A DNA stretch of 64,000 nucleotides from Enterobacter cloacae complex sp. ECNIH7 (GCF_002208095.1 NZ_CP017990.1:2728001-2792000); one strand, 5' to 3'; positions 19,383-29,443 are shown, numbered from the stretch's first letter. Translations and numbers: made by a program. The notes: a model not told the origin generated them from the letters alone.

Positions 19383-20040
19383 GGCTGTTGTATTCGATCT
19401 GGACGGTGTGATCACCGATACCGCACTCCTCCATTTTCTGGCCTGGCGTGCAGTGGCGGATGAAATCGGCATCACCTTCGACGAAGCGTTTAACGAACAG
19501 CTGAAGGGCATTAGCCGCATGGATTCCCTTCAGCGCATCCTGAAGCATGGCGGGAAAGAGGGGACGTTTAGCGATGAGCAGTGCCTCGCGCTGGCGACGA
19601 AGAAAAACGCGCTCTATGTCCAGTCTCTGGCGTCGCTGACGGAGGATTCACTGCTTCCCGGTATTCGCGACGTGCTGGCGGATATCCGTGCGGCGAAGGT
19701 CAAAATTGGGCTCGCCTCCGTTTCCCTGAATGCCCCGGGGATCCTGCACGCGCTGGGCATTGATCAGGCCTTCGATTTTTGCGCCGATGCTTCCCGTATT
19801 CGCCGCTCAAAACCAGACCCGGAGATCTTCCTCGCCGCCTGTGCAGGCCTGAATGTGCGTCCTGACGCGGCTATAGGTATCGAAGATGCACCTGCAGGCG
19901 TTGAGGCGATCAACGCGGCGGGAATGCTATCGGTTGGGATTGGAGCTGGCCTGAACCATTCGGGATTACAACTTCATTCTACGCGGGAACTGACCTGGAA
20001 ATGCCTGACCGAGTTTTGGGCATCCCGGACGTATTGCTAA
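19372..20040 (+). CDS. ycjU: Beta-phosphoglucomutase YcjU
   Basis: 222-aa HAD-superfamily mutase that converts beta-glucose 1-phosphate to glucose 6-phosphate, feeding the phosphorylase products into glycolysis. The catalytic motif is FDLDG with nucleophile Asp9 and acid Asp11; later motifs are SVSLNAP and [12 protein letters not shown]. The ATG at 19372 is chosen because GGAG at 19361-19364 is seven bases upstream; the next codon is also ATG. It overlaps the end of ycjT by 11 bases. Confidence 0.92.
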   Translation: MMLKAVVFDLDGVITDTALLHFLAWRAVADEIGITFDEAFNEQLKGISRMDSLQRILKHGGKEGTFSDEQCLALATKKNALYVQSLASLTEDSLLPGIRDVLADIRAAKVKIGLASVSLNAPGILHALGIDQAFDFCADASRIRRSKPDPEIFLAACAGLNVRPDAAIGIEDAPAGVEAINAAGMLSVGIGAGLNHSGLQLHSTRELTWKCLTEFWASRTYC

Positions 20041-20050
20041 GGAATTAACA

Positions 20051-21133
20051 ATGGCTCAACTGTCCCTGAAACACATTCAGAAAATCTATGATAACCAGGT
20101 CCACGTGGTTAAGGATTTCAGTCTCGAAATCGAAGACAAGGAGTTCATCGTCTTCGTTGGGCCTTCGGGCTGCGGTAAATCCACGACGCTGCGAATGATT
20201 GCCGGTCTGGAGGAGATCAGCGCCGGTGAACTGATTATTGGCGGGGTATGCATGAATGACGTGCCCGCCAAGTCTCGCGATATTGCGATGGTCTTCCAGA
20301 ACTATGCGCTTTATCCGCATATGACGGTCTACGACAACATGGCGTTTGGCCTGAAGATGCAAAAAATTGCGCCTGCGGTTATCGAAGACCGCGTTAACTG
20401 GGCGGCACAGATCCTCGGATTACGCGAGTACCTCAAGCGCAAACCCGGCGCGCTGTCCGGCGGCCAGCGTCAGCGCGTGGCGTTGGGCAGGGCGATCGTG
20501 CGCGAGGCGGGGGTGTTCCTGATGGATGAACCGCTCTCTAACCTCGATGCCAAGCTTCGCGTGCAGATGCGGGCTGAAATCAGCAAGCTGCACCAGAAGC
20601 TCAACACCACCATGATTTACGTGACCCACGATCAGACGGAAGCCATGACCATGGCGACCCGCATCGTGATCTTAAAAGACGGCATTATTCAGCAGGTCGG
20701 TGCACCGAAGCAGGTGTACAACGAACCGGCAAACATGTTTGTTGCAGGATTTATTGGATCGCCAGCCATGAACTTTATTCGCGGCGCTATCGACGATCGC
20801 TATTTTGTTACGGAAACGCTGCGTCTGGCGATCCCGGAGGACAAGCTCGCTTCACTGAATGTCGCAGGGTATCAGCGCAAAGCCGTGGTCTTTGGGATCC
20901 GCCCGGAAGATATTCTCACGCTGCAGAGCCGAGGTGAGAATATCGCGGCGAAAGTCAGCGTAGCCGAACTGACCGGCGCGGAGTTCATGCTTTACGCCAC
21001 CGTTGGGGGCCATGAGCTGGTTGTGCGCGCTGGCGCGGCGAATGATTATGCCGCTGGGGATAATATCGACATCCAGTTCGATATGAACAAGTGCCATTTC
21101 TTCGACGCTGAAACTGAAGCGGCTATTAGATAA
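20051..21133 (+). CDS. ycjV: Sugar ABC transporter ATP-binding protein YcjV (MalK-like)
   Basis: 360-aa ATPase of the carbohydrate CUT1 type. Walker A is GPSGCGKST (about residue 38), the Q-loop is VFQNYALYPH, the signature LSGGQRQRVA and Walker B LMDEPLSNLDA. A C-terminal OB-like regulatory domain follows (about residue 240 on). In laboratory E. coli K-12 ycjV is reported as disrupted; here the reading frame is full length. It probably energises YcjNOP. Confidence 0.92.
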   Translation: MAQLSLKHIQKIYDNQVHVVKDFSLEIEDKEFIVFVGPSGCGKSTTLRMIAGLEEISAGELIIGGVCMNDVPAKSRDIAMVFQNYALYPHMTVYDNMAFGLKMQKIAPAVIEDRVNWAAQILGLREYLKRKPGALSGGQRQRVALGRAIVREAGVFLMDEPLSNLDAKLRVQMRAEISKLHQKLNTTMIYVTHDQTEAMTMATRIVILKDGIIQQVGAPKQVYNEPANMFVAGFIGSPAMNFIRGAIDDRYFVTETLRLAIPEDKLASLNVAGYQRKAVVFGIRPEDILTLQSRGENIAAKVSVAELTGAEFMLYATVGGHELVVRAGAANDYAAGDNIDIQFDMNKCHFFDAETEAAIR

Positions 21134-21145
21134 GAAAGGTGTTCG

Positions 21146-21172
21146 CCGGAAATGCAAATTTCCGGTTTTTTT
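21146..21172 (+). terminator. Rho-independent terminator after ycjV
   Basis: CCGGAAAT / ATTTCCGG stem with a GCAA tetraloop followed by seven T's. It separates ycjV from ompG, which is therefore either read through or has its own promoter in 21173-21199. Confidence 0.85.
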
Positions 21173-21199
21173 GTTTGTTACTTATAAAGGGAAAATTAA

Positions 21200-22114
21200 A
21201 TGAGTACTCTACTAAGAAGTGCTGCGCTCGTGCTGTGCGCAGGGGTTAGCTGTGCACAAGCATCAGAAACAGCGAAACAGTGGGAATTTAATATCGGCGC
21301 GATGTATGAAATCGAAAACGTTGAGGGGCAGGGCGACGATAAAGATGGATTATATGAACCTTCCGTGTGGTTTAATGCAACCTGGGATGCCTGGACTATT
21401 TCGCTGGCGATGTATCAGGAGGGGCCGGTTGATTACAGCAGTATGACCCGTGGAACCTATTTCGACCGTCCTGAATTTGAATTACGCTATCGCTTTATCG
21501 GAACCGATGATTTTACTTTCGGTCTGACCGGTGGTTTCCGTAATTATGGCTACCACTTTAAAGATGAACACGGAGCCAAAGACGGCAGCGCGAATATGCA
21601 GCGCTACAAAGTTCAACCTGACTGGGATATTAAATTAACCGATGACTGGCGCTTTGGCGGCTGGTTTGCCATGTATCAGTTTGCCAACGATCTGGAGAAA
21701 ACCGGTTATTCTGATAGCCGCGTTGAAACCGAAACGGGCTTTACCTGGACCATTAACGAAACCTTTGCGGCTAAAGTGAATTACTATTTAGAGCGCGGTT
21801 TCAATATGAACGGTTCGCGTAATAACGGCGAATTCTCCACCCAGGAAATTCGCGCCTATCTGCCTATTTCATTGGGCCAGACGACCTTAACGCCTTATAC
21901 ACGACTGGGGCTCGATCGCTGGTCGAACTGGGACTGGCAGGACGATCCTGAGCGTGAAGGACATGATTTCAACCGCCTGGGTATGCAGTATGCCTATGAC
22001 TTCAACAACGGTTTATCCATGACGCTTGAATACGCCTATGAATGGGAAAACCATGACGAGGGTAAAAACGACCGCTTCCACTATGCGGGCGTTGGGGTAA
22101 ATTACGCGTTCTGA
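21200..22114 (+). CDS. ompG: Outer membrane porin G
   Basis: 304-aa monomeric outer-membrane beta-barrel. The signal peptide ends around residue 21 (SCAQA), alternating aromatic beta-strands run throughout, and the C-terminus ends YAF as required for BAM insertion. E. coli OmpG is a 14-stranded non-specific channel that takes up oligosaccharides, which fits its place after the glucoside cluster. A ribosome site (AAAGGGAAA) precedes the ATG. Confidence 0.93.
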   Translation: MSTLLRSAALVLCAGVSCAQASETAKQWEFNIGAMYEIENVEGQGDDKDGLYEPSVWFNATWDAWTISLAMYQEGPVDYSSMTRGTYFDRPEFELRYRFIGTDDFTFGLTGGFRNYGYHFKDEHGAKDGSANMQRYKVQPDWDIKLTDDWRFGGWFAMYQFANDLEKTGYSDSRVETETGFTWTINETFAAKVNYYLERGFNMNGSRNNGEFSTQEIRAYLPISLGQTTLTPYTRLGLDRWSNWDWQDDPEREGHDFNRLGMQYAYDFNNGLSMTLEYAYEWENHDEGKNDRFHYAGVGVNYAF

Positions 22115-22126
22115 CCGAGGGCACGC

Positions 22127-22150
22127 CAGGGGCGCTAAGCCCCTGCTTTT
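22127..22150 (+). terminator. Terminator between ompG and ycjW
   Basis: CAGGGGC / GCCCCTG stem, loop GCTAA, followed by CTTTT on the plus strand. It ends ompG transcription and just touches the convergent ycjW stop codon. Confidence 0.75.
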
Positions 22151-23159
22151 AGCGCAGCGAGGCCGCCAGTAAAAAGTGGGTATCAACGAGAACTTTTTGC
22201 GGTGCGGGCTGACCCGCAATACGCCTGAAAAGAAGATCGCAGCTCTCTTCGCCCAGTTTTCGGGTCGGGATATCGAAGCCGCCAGGTGCGGGCGTTAAAA
22301 TGAGAGACAGCATCGGGTCACTGTATCCGGCGATGACCACCTGCTCCGGGATCATCAGGTTCAACTCATCCGCCGCGCGATAGAGGCTAAGTAACTTCAT
22401 GCTGTCGGTAGCGAATACTGCATCAGGCGGCGTGGGTGAAGACAACAATTCCAGCGCCGCCGTAAGCGCACTCTCATGGGTATAACCGCCATCCCTGATC
22501 CAGTCCGGGTTGAGGGCAATATGGTACTTTTCCAGACTGGCTTTATAGCCCTCAAGACGATCGATCGAAACATGATAATCAAGCGGGGCATGCAGACAGG
22601 CAATTTTACGGCGTCCGTTTTTAATAAAGGTTTCGGTCAGCGTGGCGCTGTCATGGAAATTATCCGTGTCGACGGAATAAATATTCTGAAACTCACCTTC
22701 GACTTTGCCGATAACTACTACCGGTACGCCATACGCATCCAGCGTGGTGAAAAATGATTCATTTGCCGGTGAGCTCAGCATAATGATCCCTTTGATCATC
22801 TTCTGTTTTATTTTACTCACACATTTCAGCAGATCGTCTTCGCTGCTTTTTGACGTTTGTAAAATAACGTCAAATCCTTCTTCTTCCGCTTTTGCCGTAA
22901 TGGCATGCAGGACATCTGAGAAAAAAGGATTTCCGGCAGTGGTTTTGGTTGAACGGGTCGAAATAACCATAATGGCATCGAAGCCTGAAGAGGTCAGGGC
23001 GCGGGCCAGTTTGTTGGGCTGATAATTTAATTCGTCAATCGCCTTCAGCACTTTTTCACGCGCTTCGGGAGAAATATTCGTTTGTTTATTCAGAACGCGG
23101 GAAACGGTTGATTTCGATACGCCCGCAACCCGTGCGATATCATAGATGGTGGGTGACAT
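22149..23159 (-). CDS. ycjW: LacI-family transcriptional regulator YcjW
   Basis: 336-aa repressor. The N-terminal helix-turn-helix and hinge read [20 protein letters not shown] and [11 protein letters not shown], and the C-terminal periplasmic-binding-like effector domain is complete. In E. coli it controls the ycj glucoside genes and has been linked to hydrogen sulfide production. The two identical operator-like sites at 9402 and 19346 are the likely targets. It is convergent with ompG and divergent from ycjX. Confidence 0.92.
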   Translation of the reverse strand: MSPTIYDIARVAGVSKSTVSRVLNKQTNISPEAREKVLKAIDELNYQPNKLARALTSSGFDAIMVISTRSTKTTAGNPFFSDVLHAITAKAEEEGFDVILQTSKSSEDDLLKCVSKIKQKMIKGIIMLSSPANESFFTTLDAYGVPVVVIGKVEGEFQNIYSVDTDNFHDSATLTETFIKNGRRKIACLHAPLDYHVSIDRLEGYKASLEKYHIALNPDWIRDGGYTHESALTAALELLSSPTPPDAVFATDSMKLLSLYRAADELNLMIPEQVVIAGYSDPMLSLILTPAPGGFDIPTRKLGEESCDLLFRRIAGQPAPQKVLVDTHFLLAASLR

Positions 23160-23235
23160 ACACCTTACTCACTCCGGACTGACAGCAATGCCGTTCATCT
23201 TACTGGAGAGAAAACGGCAATAGCAATAAATAAGA

Positions 23236-23264
23236 ATTGATAATCAACGATCTGCCCCCATTTA
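23236..23264 (+). promoter_or_regulatory. Sigma-32 (heat shock) promoter of ycjXF
   Basis: The -10 CCCCATTTA (23256-23264) matches the sigma-32 consensus CCCCATNTA. The -35 ATTGATA (23236-23242) matches CTTGAAA partly, with a 13-bp spacer. ycjX is a known heat-shock regulon member in E. coli. Confidence 0.75.
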
Positions 23265-23314
23265 TTGTATTCTGAAGCCATGCATTCAAGGCTTCCAGGC
23301 AACGAAGGACGGCG

Positions 23315-24712
23315 ATGAAGCGACTTAAAAACGAAATCAATTCACTGGTGAACCGTGGCGTTGACCGCCATCTGCGTCTGGCCGTGACGGGGCTTAGCCG
23401 CAGCGGTAAGACGGCGTTTATCACCGCGATGGTAAACCAGCTCCTGAACCTGCACGCCGGCGCGCGTCTGCCGCTGCTCAGCGCGGTGCGGGAAGAACGC
23501 CTGCTGGGCGTGAAGCGCGTCCCTCAGCGTGATTTTGGTATTCCACGCTTTACCTATGACGAAGGGCTGGCGCAGCTCTATGGCGATCCGCCCACGTGGC
23601 CGACGCCGACGCGAGGGGTGAGTGAGATTCGCCTCGCGCTGCGCTTTCGCTCGAATGAATCCCTGATGCGCCACTTCAAGGATACTTCTACGCTGTACCT
23701 TGAAATCGTCGATTACCCCGGTGAATGGTTGCTCGACCTGCCGATGCTGGCGCAGGACTACCTCAGCTGGTCCCGCCAGATGACGGGGTTGTTGCAGGGG
23801 CAGCGCGCCGGGTGGTCGGCCAAATGGCGACAGCTGTGCGAAGGCCTGGACCCGCTTGCACCGGCCGATGAAAACCGTCTGGCGGCCATTGCCGAAGCCT
23901 GGACGGCGTATTTGCATCAGTGCAAGCAGGAAGGGTTGCACTTCATTCAGCCGGGTCGCTTTGTCCTGCCGGGTGATTTAGCGGGCGCGCCTGCGCTTCA
24001 GTTCTTCCCCTGGCCAGACGTGGACGGGGTGGGCGAGTCGAAGCTGGCGCAGGCCGACAGGCACACTAACGCCGGGATGCTGCGCGAGCGTTACAATTAC
24101 TACTGTGAAAAAGTGGTTAAGGGATTCTATAAAAACCACTTTTTGCGATTTGACCGTCAGATTGTGCTGGTGGATTGTCTGCAGCCGCTCAACAGCGGGC
24201 CGCAGGCCTTCAACGATATGCGCCTTGCCCTGACGCAGCTGATGCAAAGTTTCCACTACGGGCAGAGGACGCTGTTTCGCCGTCTGTTCTCTCCGGTGAT
24301 CGACAAACTGCTTTTTGCGGCCACAAAGGCCGATCACGTCACGGTCGATCAGCATGCCAATATGGTATCGCTGCTGCAGCAGCTGGTTCAGGACGCCTGG
24401 CAAAACGCCGCCTTCGAAGGGATCGGCATGGATTGCCTTGGGCTTGCGTCCGTGCAGGCAACGCAAAGCGGGCTGATCGATCTTAACGGCGAGAAAATAC
24501 CGGCATTACGCGGGAACCGGCTCAGCGACGGTGAACCGCTTACCGTCTATCCGGGGGAAGTGCCTGCGCGGCTGCCGGGTCAGGCCTTCTGGCAGAACCA
24601 GGGCTTCCAGTTTGAAGCCTTCCGCCCTCAGGCAATGAGCGTCGATCGGCCATTACCACACATCCGTCTGGATGCGGCGCTGGAGTTTTTGATTGGAGAT
24701 AAATTGCGATGA
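23315..24712 (+). CDS. ycjX: YcjX family P-loop GTPase-like protein
   Basis: 465-aa DUF463 protein with an N-terminal P-loop GLSRSGKT (residues 26-33), a later [15 protein letters not shown] switch-like segment and ATKADHV resembling a GTPase base-specificity motif (xKAD). Structures of relatives show a GTPase-like fold with stress-related expression. Its stop overlaps the ycjF start by four bases. The specific cellular role is not established. Confidence 0.93.
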   Translation: MKRLKNEINSLVNRGVDRHLRLAVTGLSRSGKTAFITAMVNQLLNLHAGARLPLLSAVREERLLGVKRVPQRDFGIPRFTYDEGLAQLYGDPPTWPTPTRGVSEIRLALRFRSNESLMRHFKDTSTLYLEIVDYPGEWLLDLPMLAQDYLSWSRQMTGLLQGQRAGWSAKWRQLCEGLDPLAPADENRLAAIAEAWTAYLHQCKQEGLHFIQPGRFVLPGDLAGAPALQFFPWPDVDGVGESKLAQADRHTNAGMLRERYNYYCEKVVKGFYKNHFLRFDRQIVLVDCLQPLNSGPQAFNDMRLALTQLMQSFHYGQRTLFRRLFSPVIDKLLFAATKADHVTVDQHANMVSLLQQLVQDAWQNAAFEGIGMDCLGLASVQATQSGLIDLNGEKIPALRGNRLSDGEPLTVYPGEVPARLPGQAFWQNQGFQFEAFRPQAMSVDRPLPHIRLDAALEFLIGDKLR

Positions 24713-25761
24713 CGGAACCGTTAAAACCGCGCATAGACTTTACCGGAACGCTTGAGCAGGATCCTCAGGAGGCGTTTAAAACCGCGCAGACCTTCAGCGG
24801 CACGCAGGCTGATAACTTTTCCCCGGCCCTGATCGAGGAGCCCGGCGGTGAGGAAGGTCCGGCAGAGGCGGTTGTGGAAGCCGCCCTGCGTCCAAAGCGC
24901 AGCCTGTGGCGCAAGATGGTCACCGCCGGGCTGGCGCTGTTTGGCGTAAGCGTGGTTGGTCAAGGCGTGCAGTGGACGATGAATGCCTGGCAAACTCAGG
25001 ACTGGGTCGCGCTGGGCGGATGTGCCGCAGGCGCGCTGATTGTGGGGGCGGGTATCGGGTCGGTTGCCACCGAGTGGCGGCGGCTCTGGCGTTTGCGCCA
25101 GCGCGCGCACGAGCGTGATGAAGCGCGGGATCTGCTCCATAGTCACGGCACCGGCAAAGGCCGCGCGTTCTGTGAAAAGCTGGCCAGCCAGGCCGGAATC
25201 GATCAGTCGCATCCGGCGCTCCAGCGCTGGTATGCCGCCATCCATGAAACCCAGAATGACCGGGAAGTAGTGACGCTTTATTCCCATATGGTTCAGCCGG
25301 TGCTGGATGCCCAGGCGCGGCGCGAGATTAGCCGCTCTGCGGCGGAATCCACCCTGATGATTGCCGTCAGCCCGCTGGCGCTGGTCGATATGGCCTTTAT
25401 CGCCTGGCGTAACCTGCGCCTGATCAACCGTATCGCGAACCTTTACGGCATAGAGCTGGGTTATTACAGTCGGCTCAGATTGTTCAAACTGGTCCTGCTC
25501 AATATCGCGTTTGCCGGAGCGAGTGAGCTGGTGCGCGAAGTGGGCATGGACTGGATGTCGCAGGATCTGGCGGCGCGTCTTTCTGCCCGTGCGGCGCAGG
25601 GTATCGGCGCGGGATTGTTGACGGCGCGTTTGGGGATTAAAGCGATGGAGGTCTGCCGTCCGCTGCCGTGGATTGACGGCGATAAGCCCCGTCTGGGAGA
25701 TTTCAGGCGCGAACTGATCGGTCAGCTCAAAGAGACGCTCAATAAGAAACCCGCTCCGTGA
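24709..25761 (+). CDS. ycjF: Inner membrane protein YcjF (DUF697/UPF0283)
   Basis: 350-aa membrane protein. Two adjacent transmembrane helices lie at about 71-120 ([21 protein letters not shown] and [19 protein letters not shown]), with cytoplasmic acidic N-terminus and a C-terminal DUF697 region. It is co-expressed with ycjX (ATGA overlap), so it belongs to the same heat-shock operon. Function unknown. Confidence 0.93.
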   Translation: MTEPLKPRIDFTGTLEQDPQEAFKTAQTFSGTQADNFSPALIEEPGGEEGPAEAVVEAALRPKRSLWRKMVTAGLALFGVSVVGQGVQWTMNAWQTQDWVALGGCAAGALIVGAGIGSVATEWRRLWRLRQRAHERDEARDLLHSHGTGKGRAFCEKLASQAGIDQSHPALQRWYAAIHETQNDREVVTLYSHMVQPVLDAQARREISRSAAESTLMIAVSPLALVDMAFIAWRNLRLINRIANLYGIELGYYSRLRLFKLVLLNIAFAGASELVREVGMDWMSQDLAARLSARAAQGIGAGLLTARLGIKAMEVCRPLPWIDGDKPRLGDFRRELIGQLKETLNKKPAP

Positions 25762-25786
25762 GGTTTTGTTCACTTATCGTGCTGGC

Positions 25787-25804
25787 TGTCAATATTTGTT
25801 GACA
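25787..25804 (+). promoter_or_regulatory. TyrR box upstream of tyrR
   Basis: TGTCAA-N6-TTGACA matches the TyrR box TGTAAA-N6-TTTACA at 10 of 12 positions and keeps the key G/C pair spacing. It forms the core of a 10-bp inverted repeat (25783-25808) and lies 69 bases before the tyrR ATG, fitting the known autorepression. Confidence 0.75.
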
Positions 25805-25873
25805 GCCATCTTCCCGATCACCGTGTTCTGACATATCATTTTACTGTTATTGGCTTAAAACGGTGAATTTCCC

Positions 25874-27412
25874 ATGCGTCTTGAAGTCTTCTGTGAAGAC
25901 CGTCTCGGTCTGACCCGCGAATTACTCGATCTTCTTGTTTTACGTAGCATTGATTTACGTGGCATTGAGATCGATCCTGTCGGGCGAATTTACCTCAATT
26001 TTGCCGAAATTGAATTTAACACCTTCAGCAGCCTGATGGCGGAAATCCGCCGTATCGCTGGCGTTACGGATGTACGCACCATTCCCTGGATGCCCTCTGA
26101 GCGTGAGCACCTGGCCCTGAGCGCGCTGCTGGAGGCCATGCCGGAGCCGTTCCTCTCCCTGGATTTGAAAAGCAAAGTTGAGCGCGTTAACCACGCGAGC
26201 TGCCAGCTTTTCGCGCAGAGCCAGGAGAAGCTCAGCAATCATAACGCCGCGCAGCTGATCCCCGGCTTTAACTTCCAGCGCTGGCTGGACAGCAATCCGC
26301 AGAACACGCTTAGCGAGCATGTGGTGATTAACGGGCAGAATTTCCTGATGGAGATCACGCCGGTCTATCTGAAAGGGGAAGGGAATACCCGCGTGTTGAC
26401 CGGGGCGGTGATCATGCTGCGCTCGACGTTACGCATGGGTCGCCAGCTGCAAAACCTCTCCAGTCAGGATGTCGGCGCGTTCAGCCAGATTATTGCCGTC
26501 AGCCCGAAAATGCGCCATGTGGTTGATCAGGCGCGCAAGCTCGCAAGCCTGACCGCACCGCTGCTGATTACCGGGGATACCGGCACCGGGAAAGACCTAC
26601 TGGCTCACGCGGTGCATCTGGCGAGCCCGCGTGCGGCTAAGCCTTATCTGGCACTTAACTGCGCCTCTATTCCGGAAGATGCCGTTGAAAGCGAGCTGTT
26701 TGGCCACGCGCCGGAAGGCAAGAAAGGGTTCTTCGAGCAGGCTAACGGCGGCTCCGTGCTGCTGGACGAAATCGGCGAAATGTCGCCGCGTATGCAGGCT
26801 AAGCTGCTGCGTTTCCTGAATGACGGAACCTTCCGCCGCGTCGGTGAGGATCACGAAGTGCATGTGGACGTGCGCGTCATTTGCGCCACCCAGAAAAACC
26901 TGGTTGAGCTGGTGCAAAAAGGGATCTTCCGCGAGGATCTCTATTACCGCCTCAACGTCCTGACGCTGAATATTCCACCGCTGCGCGATTGTCCGCAGGA
27001 CATCATGCCGCTAACGGAGCTGTTCGTTGCCCGCTTTGCCGACGAGCAGGGGGTGCCGCGTCCGAAGCTGTCTGCCGATCTCGGCACGGTGCTTATGCGC
27101 TACGGCTGGCCGGGCAACATTCGCCAGCTTAAAAACGCCGTTTATCGCGCGCTGACCCAGCTGGAAGGTTATGAACTGCGTCCGCAGGATATTCTGTTGC
27201 CTGATTACGACGCGGGGACGGTATCGGTCGGCGAAGAGGCGATGGAAGGTTCGCTGGACGATATCACCAGCCGTTTTGAGCGCTCAGTGCTGACGCAGCT
27301 GTACCGCAGCTATCCCAGCACCCGCAAGCTGGCAAAACGTCTTGGCGTCTCGCATACCGCGATCGCCAACAAGCTGCGCGAGTACGGTTTGAATCATAAG
27401 AAAGGCGACTAA
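25874..27412 (+). CDS. tyrR: Transcriptional regulator of aromatic amino acid genes TyrR
   Basis: 512-aa regulator that represses or activates aromatic amino acid biosynthesis and transport genes with Tyr, Phe or Trp as effectors. Domains: N-terminal ACT (1-70), PAS (about 78-190), AAA+ (about 205-430, Walker A GDTGTGKD, Walker B GGSVLLDEIGE) and a C-terminal HTH (STRKLAKRLGVSHTAIANKL). The GAFTGA loop of sigma-54 activators is replaced by GHAPEGKKGFF, consistent with TyrR acting at sigma-70 promoters. The start gives the E. coli-like MRLEVFCEDRLGLT. Confidence 0.97.
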   Translation: MRLEVFCEDRLGLTRELLDLLVLRSIDLRGIEIDPVGRIYLNFAEIEFNTFSSLMAEIRRIAGVTDVRTIPWMPSEREHLALSALLEAMPEPFLSLDLKSKVERVNHASCQLFAQSQEKLSNHNAAQLIPGFNFQRWLDSNPQNTLSEHVVINGQNFLMEITPVYLKGEGNTRVLTGAVIMLRSTLRMGRQLQNLSSQDVGAFSQIIAVSPKMRHVVDQARKLASLTAPLLITGDTGTGKDLLAHAVHLASPRAAKPYLALNCASIPEDAVESELFGHAPEGKKGFFEQANGGSVLLDEIGEMSPRMQAKLLRFLNDGTFRRVGEDHEVHVDVRVICATQKNLVELVQKGIFREDLYYRLNVLTLNIPPLRDCPQDIMPLTELFVARFADEQGVPRPKLSADLGTVLMRYGWPGNIRQLKNAVYRALTQLEGYELRPQDILLPDYDAGTVSVGEEAMEGSLDDITSRFERSVLTQLYRSYPSTRKLAKRLGVSHTAIANKLREYGLNHKKGD

Positions 27413-27417
27413 TAACA

Positions 27418-27443
27418 AAAAAGCCTCTGTAAAGAGGCTTTTT
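27418..27443 (+). terminator. Bidirectional terminator after tyrR
   Basis: AAAAAGCCTCT / AGAGGCTTTTT, 11-bp stem with GTAA loop. The A-run before and T-run after let it work for tyrR (plus) and the convergent DUF4432 gene (minus). Confidence 0.9.
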
Positions 27444-27452
27444 GCTTTATGG

Positions 27453-28661
27453 TTATTCCTTCGCCATCGGCGTGTTAACGATTTCTGTTTTTGTCTCTCC
27501 CTGAATCGATGCAATCCTGTTTTCGACCTCTTTCACCTGCTGCGGGCTGTGCAGCAGGGTATAGGTCAGGTCAAACTGCGCGCTGGCACCGGGCTGCAGC
27601 TGCTTAACCCGCTTCTGCTCGCGTTCAATCGTAACGGGGTAGGCGTAGCTGGTGCCCGGCTCAATGCCCGTGACGTAGCCCTGCTTCAGCGTGTCGGTGT
27701 TCTTCCACAAGGTCAGCACGGGCAGCTGGCGGGTATCAAACTGGATTGACGCGCCTTTATCTCCGGCTTTATTGACCACCGCTGCAAGCGTTTCGTGGTT
27801 ATTGTCCGCGAGCGGTTTAATGTTAAAGACCATCTCATCAAAGCCTTTTGTCGGCCCGGCATAGGTTTGCCAGTCGTTAACCCCCGCTTTGGCGTAGTCA
27901 TTGAATGGGCTCACGCTCGCCGCCGGCGCAAGGAAACGCGCGCCTTCTTCGAGGATCGGCGTGCCGAAGTTGCTGTGATAGATGATTTGGTAATCATGAG
28001 GGTAATCCGCATGGTTGGTCAGAACATCATGCAGGCTGAACTGGTTGGTTCCGGGAACGTAACGCAGTTCGGTCATGGTTTGCAGATCCGATTTTTTAAA
28101 CGTGCTCTCTTTGATCAAACCGCGAACGCGGATCTCATGCGGAGCAGCATCGGCGATTTCAACCTCAACCTGCGAAACGGGGGTATTACCGGCCCTGCCG
28201 TGCAGGGTGTAAATTTGCCCGTCAGCGGTGACCGGATGTCCTGTCCACTCATAGCCACAGCGCACCATCATCTCGTTGAAACCATCCAGCCAGCCGAGAC
28301 CGTTGCGGCTTTCAAGGTTGATGTAGGCCGGATTAACAACCTCTTTAACGGGCGAATTCCACCCCAGTCGGGTGCCAAAGCCTTCAACATGGAGAAGGTT
28401 CATCCCGCGGGTCGGGCTCAGGGTAATCGTCAGGCCATCTTTGCTGCTAATTATGATGACTTTGCTGCCTTCCTGTTTACCACCATGCAAGACTTTTTGC
28501 TCAATGCTGAACGTTTGATTTTTAACTTTCAGCTCATCACTGGAAATCTTCCAGTTTCCTTTCTCTACGCTGCTTTCAGCGCTTGTCAGCACCCAGGTTT
28601 TAGCCGCTGCATGGCCAGAAATCAGTACCGCAAGGAGCGTAAAAGCGAATTTAATCTTCAT
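27453..28661 (-). CDS. Secreted aldose 1-epimerase-like protein (DUF4432 family)
   Basis: 402-aa protein with a clear Sec signal peptide (MKIKFAFTLLAVLISGHAAA, cleavage near residue 20), hence periplasmic. The mature part resembles the DUF4432/galactose-mutarotase-like beta-sandwich: LSPTRGMNLLHVEGFGTRLGWNSP near the N-terminus, then GRAGNTPVSQVEV and HSNFG-type segments. A role in sugar or sugar-acid handling is likely but the substrate is unknown. A class II CRP promoter appears upstream, suggesting catabolite control. It lies between tyrR and tpx, which are adjacent in E. coli, so it is a lineage-specific insertion. Confidence 0.75.
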   Translation of the reverse strand: MKIKFAFTLLAVLISGHAAAKTWVLTSAESSVEKGNWKISSDELKVKNQTFSIEQKVLHGGKQEGSKVIIISSKDGLTITLSPTRGMNLLHVEGFGTRLGWNSPVKEVVNPAYINLESRNGLGWLDGFNEMMVRCGYEWTGHPVTADGQIYTLHGRAGNTPVSQVEVEIADAAPHEIRVRGLIKESTFKKSDLQTMTELRYVPGTNQFSLHDVLTNHADYPHDYQIIYHSNFGTPILEEGARFLAPAASVSPFNDYAKAGVNDWQTYAGPTKGFDEMVFNIKPLADNNHETLAAVVNKAGDKGASIQFDTRQLPVLTLWKNTDTLKQGYVTGIEPGTSYAYPVTIEREQKRVKQLQPGASAQFDLTYTLLHSPQQVKEVENRIASIQGETKTEIVNTPMAKE

Positions 28662-28704
28662 ATATTATCCTTTTTGCTGAAACGATTATTTTCTTTCGTA
28701 AGCA

Positions 28705-28747
28705 AATCTAATGTTTAGACAAAAAGGGAAATGTGATGTGCTTCACT
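28705..28747 (-). promoter_or_regulatory. CRP-dependent class II promoter of the DUF4432 gene
   Basis: TGTGA-N6-TCACT at 28732-28747 matches 9 of 10 CRP consensus positions. On the minus strand a -10 TAGATT lies at 28710-28705, predicting a start near 28698, which puts the CRP site centre at -41.5. The gene starts 37 bases further on. Confidence 0.65.
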
Positions 28748-28880
28748 GGGGATGAAAATAGGGGAATTTAAAGATTATTATGCGTTATTGATCACGTTAA
28801 TGTTACGCGTCGCCGTTTTTATTGCATGAATAATGTGATTTGTGAATATTTATGCTTTAACGATTCAGCTTTGAGATAAT

Positions 28881-28902
28881 AAAAAACCCCGCCGCGGCGA
28901 GG
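28881..28902 (-). terminator. Terminator of tpx
   Basis: On the minus strand CCTCGCC/GGCGGGG stem followed by six T's, 35 bases after the tpx stop. Confidence 0.8.
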
Positions 28903-28936
28903 TTGAGATTAAGTTGTATAGAATGCTAAGTACTTA

Positions 28937-29443
28937 TTATGCTTTCAGCACGTCCAGCGCGGCAGTGTAGTCCGGCTCGGTGGTGATTTCGTTAACCAGT
29001 TCGCTGAAGACAACGGTGTCGTTTTCATCCAGAACCAGTACGGCACGTGCTGCCAGACCTTTCAGTGGGCCTTCCGCGATGCTGACGCCGTATTTCTCGA
29101 GGAAATCTGCGCTGCGCAGGGTGGAGAGGGTAATAACGTTGCTCAGGCCTTCGGCACCGCAGAAACGGGACTGGGCAAACGGCAGGTCAGCGGAAATGCA
29201 CAGCACAACGGTGTTGTCCATTTCAGTCGCCAGCTGGTTGAATTTACGCACGGACGCGGCACAAACGCCGGTATCAATGCTTGGGAAAATGTTCAGTACT
29301 TTGCGTTTACCCGCAAACTGAGCCAGTGTGACGTCAGACAGATCTTTAGCCACCAGAGTAAAAGCCTGCGCTTTGCTGCCAGCCTGCGGAATGGAACCTG
29401 CAACAGCAACCGGGTTGCCCTGGAAATGAACGAGTTGTGACAT
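28937..29443 (-). CDS. tpx: Lipid hydroperoxide peroxidase (thiol peroxidase) Tpx
   Basis: 168-aa atypical 2-Cys peroxiredoxin that reduces alkyl and lipid hydroperoxides with thioredoxin. The peroxidatic Cys61 is in [15 protein letters not shown] and the resolving Cys95 in RFCGAEG, both at the E. coli positions. Single-gene unit, divergent from ycjG. Confidence 0.97.
   Translation of the reverse strand: MSQLVHFQGNPVAVAGSIPQAGSKAQAFTLVAKDLSDVTLAQFAGKRKVLNIFPSIDTGVCAASVRKFNQLATEMDNTVVLCISADLPFAQSRFCGAEGLSNVITLSTLRSADFLEKYGVSIAEGPLKGLAARAVLVLDENDTVVFSELVNEITTEPDYTAALDVLKA

Noticed and set aside
24721..25773. 350-codon open frame on the minus strand across ycjF
   Set aside because: It mirrors ycjF codon for codon in GC-rich DNA, has no ribosome site, and the translated product is low-complexity and R/Q-rich.
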